From Parapedobacter indicus (GTDB lineage: Bacteria; Bacteroidota; Bacteroidia; Sphingobacteriales; Sphingobacteriaceae), in the NCBI RefSeq assembly GCF_900113765.1, contig NZ_FOQO01000001.1:310001-374000 (forward strand): a stretch of 64,000 nucleotides of DNA, written 5' to 3'. The notes below the pieces were generated by a model, which saw only the letters and a program-made list of their open reading frames with translations, was not told the origin of the DNA and made no database searches. Position numbers and translations under genes: made by a program. Within the stretch, counting starts at the first letter, position 1; every line of letters begins with the position of its first letter. Shown here piece after piece: positions 1-8,066 of this stretch.

Positions 1-144
1 TACCGCTTGGATATTGCCAAGCGTCGATCCATCGTTGATTGCAATGAATTGATTATTCCGGAACGTTTTAACCCATCCTTTTACGGTTACCTGCTGCCCG
101 TATTCCGTAGCATTCAATAAATCCTTTATACGTGTATGTTTCAT
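1..144 (-). CDS. asnS: Asparaginyl-tRNA synthetase, N-terminal fragment
   Basis: The minus-strand reading frame opens with ATG at 144 and runs off the left edge, giving 48 residues. It begins MKHTRIKDLL and continues with VTVKGWVKTFRNNQFIAIN and NDGSTLGNIQ, the typical start of the OB-fold anticodon-binding domain of class II AsnRS, which charges tRNA-Asn with asparagine in the cytoplasm. Aspartyl- and lysyl-tRNA synthetases share this fold, but the DGS-NIQ wording is AsnRS-like. The catalytic domain is outside the window, so the call rests on the N-terminus alone. The lgt gene lies 54 bp upstream on the same strand. Confidence 0.82.
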   Translation of the reverse strand, partial: MKHTRIKDLLNATEYGQQVTVKGWVKTFRNNQFIAINDGSTLGNIQAV

Positions 145-198
145 ATTTTTACTGCCTTTTGGCTCGTTAGCTATCCGCTGTCGGTATTGAGCGACCAG

Positions 199-1041
199 CT
201 ATGAGCCATTTGTTAGCTTAACTGTTGCTGGTACAGGTTTATTTTTATATATCATTAATGCGACCCCAACTAAAACGAACGGGATGCTTAGCCATTGCCC
301 CATATTAAATGTCATTCCCTGCTCAAAAGCAACCTGTTCTTCCTTAAAAAATTCAATGCAAAAGCGTGCCGTAAATAACAAAATCAAAAATATTCCGAAC
401 ATAAAACCATGGGGGCGGTTGTTTTTGCGGTATAGAAAGGCCATCAGCACAAAAATTACCAAGTAGGAAGCTGCTTCGTAGAGTTGAGTAGGGTGACGGG
501 GGATATTATCCACCCGTTGGAAGATGACGCCGTAACTTCCTTCTGTGGGTTTGCCGATGATTTCAGAATTCATAAAATTTCCCATCCGAATGAATGCGCA
601 CGTCAGCGGAGCAACAATGGCCAAGCGATCTACTACCCAAAGAAAGCTCAGCCTGGTTTTGCGGCAATATAAGATGACTGCAATAAGGATACCCAGGGCG
701 CCTCCATGGCTGGCCAATCCACCAAATCCCACAAACTGATAAGATCCATCTATTTTCGCTATCGGAAGAAATATTTCGAGCGGCGCTTTCCAAAAATATT
801 CAGGTTGATAAAAAAGAAAATGTCCCAAGCGGGCGCCGATAAAGGTTCCGAGTACCACGTAGATCGCCAACCGTTCAAGATGTTCGAGTGGTATGCCCTC
901 CTTTTTATACATCCGATCCACCACATAATAGGCAGCGGCAATGCCCATCGCAAATAACAGACCGTAGTAACGTACCGGAAATGTACCAAAAAGTTTGGCC
1001 ATTTCTGGGGATACATTCCAGTGGACTAAGGCTGCAATCAT
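199..1041 (-). CDS. lgt: Prolipoprotein diacylglyceryl transferase
   Basis: This 280-residue inner-membrane enzyme transfers diacylglycerol from phosphatidylglycerol to the lipobox cysteine of prolipoproteins, the first step of lipoprotein maturation. Diagnostic segments are visible: GFGGLASHGGALG (around residue 108), RMGNFMNSEIIGKPT (the Lgt signature, around 152) and RHPTQLYE (around 181). About seven hydrophobic segments are spread over the chain and the length is normal for the family. The start is the only upstream ATG that gives the usual N-terminus. It sits downstream of sucC, separated by a terminator, so it is probably transcribed on its own or by read-through. Several predicted lipoproteins in this window (azurin, SusD, the S41 protease, a sulfatase) would be its substrates. 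Confidence 0.95.
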   Translation of the reverse strand: MIAALVHWNVSPEMAKLFGTFPVRYYGLLFAMGIAAAYYVVDRMYKKEGIPLEHLERLAIYVVLGTFIGARLGHFLFYQPEYFWKAPLEIFLPIAKIDGSYQFVGFGGLASHGGALGILIAVILYCRKTRLSFLWVVDRLAIVAPLTCAFIRMGNFMNSEIIGKPTEGSYGVIFQRVDNIPRHPTQLYEAASYLVIFVLMAFLYRKNNRPHGFMFGIFLILLFTARFCIEFFKEEQVAFEQGMTFNMGQWLSIPFVLVGVALMIYKNKPVPATVKLTNGS

Positions 1042-1051
1042 TAGCTATACT

Positions 1052-1083
1052 AAAACCAAAAAACCTCCAACGAGACGGGAGGC
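1052..1083 (-). terminator. Rho-independent terminator after sucC
   Basis: Read on the minus strand, a stem CCTCC (complement of 1078-1082) pairs with GGAGG (complement of 1064-1068) around a short loop and is followed directly by TTTTTTGGTTTT. It lies 31 bp after the sucC stop and before the lgt start. Confidence 0.7.
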
Positions 1084-1113
1084 TTTGCTGAACAAGTTAA
1101 CATCTTAAATTAA

Positions 1114-2304
1114 TCACGACAAGACCTTCGTCACCAAGTCTGCGGCCTCTTTAAGAAGAATGGCAGAGTAAACTTCGAGCCCTGATTCGTCGATCAGCCG
1201 TTTGGCCTCTTCGGCGTTTGTGCCCTGTAGACGAACGATGATGGGTACGGGAATGTTGCCGATTTCCTGATACGCATCAATTACTCCTTGGGCTACGCGG
1301 TCACAACGCACAATGCCTCCAAAAATATTGATAAGGATGGCTTTTACGTTCGGATCTTTCAAAATGATGTTAAACCCTGCTTTGACCGTCTGGGCATTCG
1401 CCGTACCACCTACGTCAAGGAAATTTGCGGGCTCGCCGCCAGCCAATTTAATGATATCCATCGTGGCCATCGCCAGTCCCGCGCCATTCACCATACAGCC
1501 TACGTTTCCATCGAGTTTTACATAGTTAAGATTAGATTCGCCAGCTTCGACCTCGGTGGGATCTTCTTCGGTCACATCGCGCATCGCTGCATAATCCGGA
1601 TGACGGAACAAGCCGTTTTCATCCAAATTCACCTTCGCATCTACCGCCAGTATCTTATCGTCTGAGGTTTTCAATACCGGATTGATTTCAAACAATGCAG
1701 AATCCGTGGCGTCATACGCCTTATATAAAGAGGCAACGAATTTGGTCATGTCCTTAAACGCCGCACCACTCAACCCTAGATTGAATGCAATTTTACGAGC
1801 CTGGAAGCCTTGAAGCCCTACTTTCGGATCAACTTCCTCCTTAAAAATAAGGTGCGGTGTTTTTGCAGCCACTTCTTCAATATCCATGCCGCCCTCTGTG
1901 GAATACATAATGATATTACGGCCGCGGCCACGATCCAGCAGCACGCTCATATAAAACTCTTTGGTTTCGTTTTCGCCGGGGTAATAGACATCCTGAGCAA
2001 TCAACACCTTGTTTACCTTTTTGCCTTCGGGGCCTGTTTGAGGGGTAACCAATTGCATGCCAATGATGTCGGAAGCCCGTTGTTTCACCTCGTCAAGATT
2101 TTTGGCTAGCTTCACGCCACCGCCTTTGCCGCGGCCACCGGCATGGATCTGGGCTTTTACCACCACCCAATCCGAGTTGTAGTCTTCTTTCAACTTTTTG
2201 GCTGCTTCCACAGCTTCCTCGGGTGTTTCAGCGACAATGCCTTCCTGCACCCGTACGCCGAAACTCTTCAGTATCTGCTTGCCTTGATATTCGTGAATGT
2301 TCAT
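1114..2304 (-). CDS. sucC: Succinyl-CoA ligase (ADP-forming), beta subunit
   Basis: 396 residues, full length for the family. It is the beta subunit of the TCA-cycle enzyme that interconverts succinyl-CoA and succinate with nucleotide phosphorylation. The N-terminus [17 protein letters not shown] and the glycine-rich [15 protein letters not shown] belong to the ATP-grasp domain. The C-terminal half has [18 protein letters not shown] and [16 protein letters not shown], the CoA-ligase domain that meets the alpha subunit. sucD is not adjacent, which is common in Bacteroidota. The gene is divergent from the ABC ATPase gene at 2386, with an 81-bp shared intergenic region. Confidence 0.96.
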   Translation of the reverse strand: MNIHEYQGKQILKSFGVRVQEGIVAETPEEAVEAAKKLKEDYNSDWVVVKAQIHAGGRGKGGGVKLAKNLDEVKQRASDIIGMQLVTPQTGPEGKKVNKVLIAQDVYYPGENETKEFYMSVLLDRGRGRNIIMYSTEGGMDIEEVAAKTPHLIFKEEVDPKVGLQGFQARKIAFNLGLSGAAFKDMTKFVASLYKAYDATDSALFEINPVLKTSDDKILAVDAKVNLDENGLFRHPDYAAMRDVTEEDPTEVEAGESNLNYVKLDGNVGCMVNGAGLAMATMDIIKLAGGEPANFLDVGGTANAQTVKAGFNIILKDPNVKAILINIFGGIVRCDRVAQGVIDAYQEIGNIPVPIIVRLQGTNAEEAKRLIDESGLEVYSAILLKEAADLVTKVLS

Positions 2305-2385
2305 TTGCGAAAAATTTGGCGTAAAAGTAGGGTTTTAATCGGGAATGGTCAAGGGAAACCTCCAAAAATTACCTACCTTCGCAGC

Positions 2386-3057
2386 ATGCTACAAGCTACT
2401 GGCATTTATAAATCGTACGGCACATTACCCATCCTGAAAGGAGTAGACCTCCATGTTGCCAAAGGCGAAATCGTCAGTTTGGTTGGTGCATCGGGTGCTG
2501 GCAAAAGCACACTGCTGCACATCATTGGCACGTTGGATCGCCCCGATAGCGGCAAGGTAGTGATAAACGGTACAGATGTTGGGTCGCTTCAAGCCAAGCA
2601 GTTAAGCGCGTTCCGTAATGAGCACATCGGTTTTGTTTTTCAGTTCCACCACCTACTTCCTGAGTTTACCGCAGTGGAAAACGTGTGTATTCCAGCCTTT
2701 ATCCGAAAGGAAAGCCGAAAAAAGGCAGAACACCGGGCAACGGAGTTGCTGGAGTTGCTGGGAGTGGATCGGCGCGCAAGTCACAAACCCGCAGAATTGT
2801 CGGGTGGCGAACAACAGCGGGTGGCGGTAGCACGTGCGTTGATTAACAATCCTTCCGTTGTGCTCGCTGACGAACCCTCCGGAAACCTGGATTCGGAAAA
2901 CGCTGCATCGTTGCACGCCCTGTTTGTAGATCTGCGGGCTCAATTGAATCAGACGTTTGTTGTGGTAACGCATAATGAGGAACTGGCAAATATTGCAGAC
3001 CGCATTGTTCATATTAAAGACGGACGGATCGGACCGGTTGACCGCCATGCAGAATAA
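2386..3057 (+). CDS. LolD/MacB-type ABC transporter ATP-binding protein
   Basis: 223 residues. It has Walker [10 protein letters not shown] (34-42), a Q-loop in [12 protein letters not shown], the signature [15 protein letters not shown], Walker [13 protein letters not shown] and the H-loop VVTHNEEL. The GNLDSENA wording and length match the LolD/FtsE/MacB class that powers lipoprotein release or MacB-type export; LolD is the closest by appearance, and in Bacteroidota this position is usually annotated as LolD. The reading frame extends further upstream, but that part overlaps sucC antisense and does not look like protein, so the start is taken at ATG 2386. No permease is adjacent. The next gene overlaps its end by 11 bp, so the two are probably translationally coupled. 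Confidence 0.88.
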   Translation: MLQATGIYKSYGTLPILKGVDLHVAKGEIVSLVGASGAGKSTLLHIIGTLDRPDSGKVVINGTDVGSLQAKQLSAFRNEHIGFVFQFHHLLPEFTAVENVCIPAFIRKESRKKAEHRATELLELLGVDRRASHKPAELSGGEQQRVAVARALINNPSVVLADEPSGNLDSENAASLHALFVDLRAQLNQTFVVVTHNEELANIADRIVHIKDGRIGPVDRHAE

Positions 3058-3535
3058 AGTACTGATCACACAGGGTATGAGGCCTTTCGCCCAACGGGTA
3101 GCAAAACTGTTACCGGTAACCTATACGCTCCTATTTGGTTCGGCAGAGGATGTACCCAATATACTCATAGATAACGGCAATTTCGTGCGTATCCCGCATG
3201 CTAATACACCTATTTTTATACACGAGGTGATAAAAAAATGCCTGGACAGGGAAATTTCGGTGGTAATCCCCCTGGGTGTTGAAGAACTTTACCCGTTGGC
3301 CAAAGGCCGTCCGCTTTTTTCGGAGTATGGTATTGAGATATGGGTGCCTGATGTGAACGTGCTTGCTAACCTGTCTGTTGTCGAAAATCCACCGAAGCAA
3401 TTGACCTTGATCGTGTTGGCTGAGGGCAGATCGATCCCTGATGGAAATGCAGATAAGCGGTTTGAAGGACTATCGGGTGTTTTTACACCTTCCGACTCGG
3501 ACGATGAGTTGGCACTGTGCTGCATCGCCGATTAA
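3047..3535 (+). CDS. Conserved protein resembling an ATP-grasp pre-domain
   Basis: 162 residues beginning [20 protein letters not shown]. The start at 3047 is chosen because it gives a Rossmann-like beta-alpha opening (KVLITQG...FAQRVAKLL); the frame remains open upstream inside the ABC gene. Alternating beta and alpha elements ([41 protein letters not shown]) resemble the N-terminal domain of carbamoyl-phosphate-synthase-type ATP-grasp enzymes, but no ATP-binding domain follows. I do not know a function. It overlaps the ABC ATPase gene by 11 bp and precedes the degenerate HAD gene by 98 bp. The fold assignment is an inference from pattern only. Confidence 0.6.
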   Translation: MQNKVLITQGMRPFAQRVAKLLPVTYTLLFGSAEDVPNILIDNGNFVRIPHANTPIFIHEVIKKCLDREISVVIPLGVEELYPLAKGRPLFSEYGIEIWVPDVNVLANLSVVENPPKQLTLIVLAEGRSIPDGNADKRFEGLSGVFTPSDSDDELALCCIAD

Positions 3536-3633
3536 CGATCTTTAATCCTTAACTGAGTGAAACGATCTCAATGATACCGATAAAACGAACACGATATCAT
3601 TAAACCATTCTTTAGTTTAGCACTCCAATCGGT

Positions 3634-4266
3634 ATGTTGAGACACCAGAATATTCCCGTCGAGAAAAAAGCGCTTATCTTCGCGCTGGACGACGTGCTTT
3701 TTCCAAAGAAGGACTACCTGTTGCAGGTATATTATCTGTTTGCCCATCTACTCGAATATACTGAAACCACACCCCCAGCTAAGGACCTGACCGAATTTCT
3801 GAAATCAGCATATATGCATCACGGCGAACCGGGGCTGTTTGAACGGGCGGCCGAAGTGTTCGGTATAGCTGGCAAATACCGTGTGCATTTCGATCGACTG
3901 CACCTTACGGCAAAATTACCATTGAAATTATTGCTTTATAAACCCATAACGGATGCCATGCGGACGGCACATGAAAGCGGCAAACAGGTATTCATCCTAG
4001 CCGGAGGTAACCCCGCCCTGCAATTAAATAAGTTGCGACACGTGGAATGGGAAGGCCTTGATCGGGTTGTTAAGGTATATTTTGAGGAAGAACTGATCAA
4101 CCAACAACAGGAGCCTATGGTTTATCTGTTGGCTGAGAATGGCCTGGAAGTACAGGATGTTTTGTATATCCATGCGCGCGACGAAAGGAATCTGACTAGG
4201 GTTGCGGATGTGGATACGCTCGATGTAGAACGAATTTTGACAACACCGTTTGTAGGTACAGACTGA
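3634..4266 (+). CDS. HAD-like protein with degenerate catalytic motifs
   Basis: 210 residues with the layout of a haloacid-dehalogenase hydrolase with a helical cap (YLLQVYYLFAHLLEYTE...). Motif I, normally a nucleophilic Asp in a D-x-D core, reads IFALDDVLFP, so the nucleophile is Ala. Motif II, usually a hydrophobic strand ending in Ser or Thr, reads VFILAGGNP. The usual acidic pair of motif IV is not evident in VLYIHARDERN. The protein therefore probably does not hydrolyse phosphate by the standard mechanism and may be a binding or scaffold protein. It is followed after 14 bp by the S41 protease gene and is likely co-transcribed with it. Confidence 0.7.
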   Translation: MLRHQNIPVEKKALIFALDDVLFPKKDYLLQVYYLFAHLLEYTETTPPAKDLTEFLKSAYMHHGEPGLFERAAEVFGIAGKYRVHFDRLHLTAKLPLKLLLYKPITDAMRTAHESGKQVFILAGGNPALQLNKLRHVEWEGLDRVVKVYFEEELINQQQEPMVYLLAENGLEVQDVLYIHARDERNLTRVADVDTLDVERILTTPFVGTD

Positions 4267-4280
4267 ATAACTATTTTCTA

Positions 4281-5717
4281 ATGAAAACAAGAATGGTTAA
4301 AATTTTTATGGCAATAGGACTGTTGACCTTCGTAGCGGGCTGCGGGGAAAATACGGTCATGCCTGAACTCGAACGTCCTGAGCTAGGAGATACCGATGAA
4401 GACTTACTGAAAGATTCGGTTTATCTCTATACATACGGGTTTTACCTTTGGCAGGAAGATCTGCCCGACTGGTTTGCGGACGTACGGGGAAACACCCGCC
4501 GATTTAATTCTGCAGACGCGGTTTTGGAATCGCTAAAAACATATGCCCGCGATAATAGCGGGGCACCCCTGGACCGATTCAGCTTCCTAGATCGTTGGGG
4601 TACGGTTAACGCGGAAATACAACAGGGACTGGCCGGTAGCTTTGGGCTTGACGTCCGGTACAATAACGATACAGATCTATATGTAAAAAAAGTAGATGTG
4701 GGATCGCCGGCTGATAAGGCTGGCGTAAAAAGGGGATGGCAAGTGTTGAGTATTAATGGCCGAAACGATCTGTCGCTTGCGACGCTGGAAGCAGATAATT
4801 TCAATTTTCTTTTCGATGCATTGGATGGCGGGAGCATCGACTTGTTATTCAGAAAGCCCGATGGAAACGAGGTGTCATTCCGCCTAAGCCGGGGTAACTA
4901 TCAGTTACAGCCGGTGTTGGCAAGCCGGGTGTATACCGTAGGTAGCAAGAAAATAGGGTATTTTGCTTTTGATATCTTTGTCTCAACGCTCAGTGATCTT
5001 GGGAATCCAACGTATGTGAAAAGACAGTTGGATCAATTAATGGCAGAATTTGAACAGGCGGGTGTAGCGGAAATGATTGTAGATCTTCGATATAATGGGG
5101 GAGGAGCTGTCGTGACCGCTGAGTATTTGTCAAACCTGTTGGCACCGCCCTCGGTAGGCACCGGGTTGATGTATACCAATAAGGTAAACCATGGATTGGA
5201 GGACTTTTTGCGATCGCACCGCACCCAAATTGATTTCTCTCCGGTGCATTTCCACAAGACGAATACGCTTAACCTCAATCGTATTTATTTTTTGGTGACG
5301 GAAGGAACCGCATCTGCCAGCGAGCTATTAATCAACAACCTGACACCACATGTAGACGTGAAGTTGGTCGGTGAACACAAAACGTACGGAAAGCCGGTAG
5401 GTTTTTTCAATTGGAATATCTTGGGTGTAGACCTCTATGCTGTTTCGTTCCAAACATTCAATTCAGTAGGAAATGGTAGTTATTTTGAGGGGATGGAGGT
5501 AGATAAGCTGGTTTATGACGATCTTACCAGAGACTTTGGCGACCCCGAAGAAGATATGATCGCAGAAGCGTTGCATTATGCGCGCAGCGGCAGCTTTTCC
5601 GCCGACGAAGCCAGTCTTCAAGCAAGGGCAGCAACTGGACGACGTGCCCCATTTGATACCATGCCCTTGAACAGAGGATTGGATAATCGCGGAATCAAAG
5701 GCATGTATCTTTTTTAA
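4281..5717 (+). CDS. Lipoprotein S41-family (C-terminal processing) peptidase with PDZ domain
   Basis: 478 residues. The N-terminus is a lipoprotein signal ending FVAGC (Cys21), so the mature protein is lipid-anchored in the envelope. A PDZ-like segment occupies about 110-205 (GSPADKAGVKRGWQVLSINGR). The peptidase core follows, with the conserved strand DLRYNGGG, the catalytic serine region TASASE (343-348) and the catalytic lysine K371 in TYGKPVG. This matches the Ser-Lys dyad of tail-specific proteases. It is smaller than Prc and closer to Bacteroidota S41 lipoproteins. It lies 14 bp after the HAD-like gene. Substrate unknown. Confidence 0.9.
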   Translation: MKTRMVKIFMAIGLLTFVAGCGENTVMPELERPELGDTDEDLLKDSVYLYTYGFYLWQEDLPDWFADVRGNTRRFNSADAVLESLKTYARDNSGAPLDRFSFLDRWGTVNAEIQQGLAGSFGLDVRYNNDTDLYVKKVDVGSPADKAGVKRGWQVLSINGRNDLSLATLEADNFNFLFDALDGGSIDLLFRKPDGNEVSFRLSRGNYQLQPVLASRVYTVGSKKIGYFAFDIFVSTLSDLGNPTYVKRQLDQLMAEFEQAGVAEMIVDLRYNGGGAVVTAEYLSNLLAPPSVGTGLMYTNKVNHGLEDFLRSHRTQIDFSPVHFHKTNTLNLNRIYFLVTEGTASASELLINNLTPHVDVKLVGEHKTYGKPVGFFNWNILGVDLYAVSFQTFNSVGNGSYFEGMEVDKLVYDDLTRDFGDPEEDMIAEALHYARSGSFSADEASLQARAATGRRAPFDTMPLNRGLDNRGIKGMYLF

Positions 5718-5759
5718 AACGATACAACTTTTGGCAATAATGAGTATCTTGCACCTTCG

Positions 5760-6770
5760 ATGAAGGAAGGAAAGCCCGCAACAATCAAGGAAATTGCCAA
5801 ACGGCTGAAGATTTCGCCTTCAACCGTTTCCAGAGCATTGAACGACCACCCGAGTATCGGGCTGGTAACCACGATGCGTGTGAAAAAGGTAGCAGCGGAA
5901 CTGAACTATGAGCCTAATCAAACCGCAATTTTCTTTAAACAGCGCAAGACATTTACGGTAGGGGTGGTGCTCCCCAACCTTTCCGAACCTTTTTTTTCTG
6001 CCGCTATCAGTGAAATTGAAAATGTGGCCAATGGCAAGAACTATACGGTCATCATGGGCCAGTCTATGGATGATGCCGACCGTGAGATGAAGATACTCCA
6101 GACACTGAAAAACCACCGCGTGGATGGCGTACTCATGTCGATTGGGAAGAATACGCGGGATTATCCATTTATAGATCTGATGGAAGGAGCGGGTATACCC
6201 ATCGTATTCTTTGATTGTGTGCCGGACCTGGAACATATACATAAGGTATACTGTGACCTGGAAACCGGTATGCTGGAAGCGATCGACCGGTTTGTTTCCT
6301 GCGGACACCATGCAATTTCACTGATTAACGGCCCAACCCACTTGCCCGCAAGTTTGGAACGTGAAAAAGCATACAGAAAGGGCTTAGCGCAGTATAATAT
6401 ACGGTATAAGGAAGAATACGTAGTCAATACAGATCTTACGCCGGAGGGCAACGAAGCGGCTATTTCGCAACTTTTAGCCTTGCCCGATCGGCCATCTGCG
6501 GTCGTCTCATTCAATGACTATGTGGCATTGGACGTGATGAAGATCGTTCGTAAACGTGGAATCGCCCTCAATCAGGATATCCATTTTATCAGCTATGCTA
6601 ATTACCCACTTTGGACGTACATCGAAAATCCACCCCTGGCATCCATTGAGCAGTTTCCGGGAGAACAGGGCGGGAAAGCGGCAGAGTTGCTCTTCCAGCT
6701 AATCGAAGCCAACGGACGGCCGGAGCCCACACGGATTACATTCCATTCACGGTTGGTCAATCCGGGATAA
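5760..6770 (+). CDS. LacI-family transcriptional regulator
   Basis: 336 residues. An N-terminal helix-turn-helix (TIKEIAKRLKISPSTVSRAL, about 8-27) with the hinge region PNQTAIFFKQRK is followed by a periplasmic-binding-protein-like effector domain beginning TFTVGVVLPNLSEPFFSAAI. The family binds palindromic operators and responds to sugars or nucleosides. The two adjacent genes do not suggest a sugar pathway, so its regulon is not evident from context. It starts 42 bp after the S41 protease gene and converges on the actin-like gene, leaving 11 bp between the stops. Confidence 0.93.
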   Translation: MKEGKPATIKEIAKRLKISPSTVSRALNDHPSIGLVTTMRVKKVAAELNYEPNQTAIFFKQRKTFTVGVVLPNLSEPFFSAAISEIENVANGKNYTVIMGQSMDDADREMKILQTLKNHRVDGVLMSIGKNTRDYPFIDLMEGAGIPIVFFDCVPDLEHIHKVYCDLETGMLEAIDRFVSCGHHAISLINGPTHLPASLEREKAYRKGLAQYNIRYKEEYVVNTDLTPEGNEAAISQLLALPDRPSAVVSFNDYVALDVMKIVRKRGIALNQDIHFISYANYPLWTYIENPPLASIEQFPGEQGGKAAELLFQLIEANGRPEPTRITFHSRLVNPG

Positions 6771-6781
6771 TTTTAAGAATC

Positions 6782-7867
6782 TTAATCTTCCGCCGTCAGG
6801 AATGACGCTTCAGAAATTAACGGCTTTTTAGTTTCTGTGGATACAACATCGGCAACCGTGGAAATAACCGTGTAGGCATTACCAACATCAAGCCCTACCG
6901 CACGTTCAATGTGATTAGGACCACACCACAACGCCGATCGTAAAAAGTAGCCCAAAGAGGCGAAATTATTGGCGCCTTCGGGAACGATGACATCAAGGAC
7001 GCCCTCAAATTCCTGTTGGAAATGACCGACCAATTCCGGGTAAAGGGCACCGCCACCTACCAAGTATAACCGATCGGCTTTTTCAAAATCAATATCCATA
7101 AAGGCTTTTCGCATCGCTGGAGACAGTACTTCGTTGTAATAACTGGCTAAATGCGTGCTCCGGGCATTCAATAGATTCATGCGTTTGCGTCCGATGACAA
7201 TGTCTCCACGCTGAAAGCTTTGGTTGATCATGTGTTCATTTTTCATGGACAGGTAGTAACTCGTATTAAGCTCGTCGTGCAAGGTATTTACCGCATGCCT
7301 CAGCCCCGGTACACTGGTGCAGGTCCGGGAAATCGGTCCCTCAGCGGTGCTCAATGCCGTCTCGCAGGTGCCATAACCCAAACTCAGGATAAAAAAATTG
7401 CCATCATCGGCCAGTGGACCTTTGCGGATGGCATTGATGCATCCCAATATTTCGGACATGACTTCCAGGTGCGAGATGGTCAGTTGTACACGGCTACGGC
7501 CGCCGTTGAGCGTGTCGCTGTTATATTCAATGATGACATCGCGTACAGAAAAGAATTTTTCTGCCTGCAATTTAAACAAGTCAAAAACAGCCGAGGGAAA
7601 ACCTGTGGTAACCACCAGTTCTCCTGATTTGGCTCCGGATGCCAGCAATAGCCCCGCTTTGGCCAAGAGCTGATAATCTAAGTCGGACGGTGAACTGTTA
7701 ATGTTGCGATAAGGAACCTGGCCCTGGCTTAACGCAACGTCACCGACCAAGAAGCCTGCTCCAGCATCAAATAATTGAATGCGTTTTTCCAGCGAGGCGG
7801 TAAGCTGCGTCAAAGGCTTATCGTGCCGTTCAATAACACTGGGGATACTTGAGAATTTTGTTTCCAT
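6782..7867 (-). CDS. ParM/Ta0583-like actin-fold protein with apparent circular permutation
   Basis: 361 residues. The middle reads like an archaeal/plasmid actin-like protein: LVVTTGFPSAVFDLFKLQAE (84-103), a phosphate-2 strand FILSLGYGTCETALS (159-173), the adenosine motif LYLVGGGALYP (267-277) and the family ending NNFASLGYFLRSAL (300-313). The phosphate-1 strand, which should open the protein, instead appears at 323-336 as AVGLDVGNAYTVIS, after that ending. The N-terminus begins directly with FSSIPSVIE and FLVGDVALSQG, the pieces that normally follow the first hairpin. So the first beta hairpin appears to have moved to the C-terminus. The frame is open throughout with no frameshift. A -7 box TATATTTG lies 29 bp upstream. 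Such proteins form filaments in plasmid segregation; the role of this chromosomal version is unknown. Confidence 0.72.
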   Translation of the reverse strand: METKFSSIPSVIERHDKPLTQLTASLEKRIQLFDAGAGFLVGDVALSQGQVPYRNINSSPSDLDYQLLAKAGLLLASGAKSGELVVTTGFPSAVFDLFKLQAEKFFSVRDVIIEYNSDTLNGGRSRVQLTISHLEVMSEILGCINAIRKGPLADDGNFFILSLGYGTCETALSTAEGPISRTCTSVPGLRHAVNTLHDELNTSYYLSMKNEHMINQSFQRGDIVIGRKRMNLLNARSTHLASYYNEVLSPAMRKAFMDIDFEKADRLYLVGGGALYPELVGHFQQEFEGVLDVIVPEGANNFASLGYFLRSALWCGPNHIERAVGLDVGNAYTVISTVADVVSTETKKPLISEASFLTAED

Positions 7868-7895
7868 ATTAGATTTTTAGGTGAGGTATATAGGA

Positions 7896-7903
7896 CAAAT
7901 ATA
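7896..7903 (-). promoter_or_regulatory. -7 box TATATTTG for the actin-like gene
   Basis: The complement reads TATATTTG, a full match to the Bacteroidota TAnnTTTG -7 element, 29 bp before the start at 7867. No clear -33 box was found. Confidence 0.5.
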
Positions 7904-7970
7904 GCAATTGTTACGGCTCGGAAGAATATTCGGCCGTTTTTTGATTGTTACATTTTTGTTAAGTTGATTG

Positions 7971-8048
7971 TAGGTTCTAGGTTCTAGGTTTTAGCCGTGA
8001 GCCGTGAGTACGACCTATGAAAAGATTTTTGATCTGCGACTCACGGCT
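7971..8048. repeat. Short tandem copies plus 10-bp inverted repeat
   Basis: TAGGTTC occurs at 7971-7977 and 7978-7984, followed by TAGGTTT at 7985-7991. Then GCCGTGA is doubled (7994-8000 and 8001-8007). AGCCGTGAGT (8000-8009) is inverted perfectly as ACTCACGGCT (8039-8048) with a 29-bp loop. It lies between the lpdA stop and the actin-like gene's promoter and resembles the simple intergenic repeats common in sphingobacterial genomes. There is no T-tract, so it is not an obvious terminator. Confidence 0.7.
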
Positions 8049-8066
8049 CCTGACTAATTAATACGA

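Noticed and set aside
6782..7867. A frameshift or misassembly as the cause of the unusual motif order in the actin-like gene
   Set aside because: The frame is open over its whole length, has a promoter box upstream and a normal stop, and both ends have plausible composition. A simple frameshift cannot move the first hairpin to the end.
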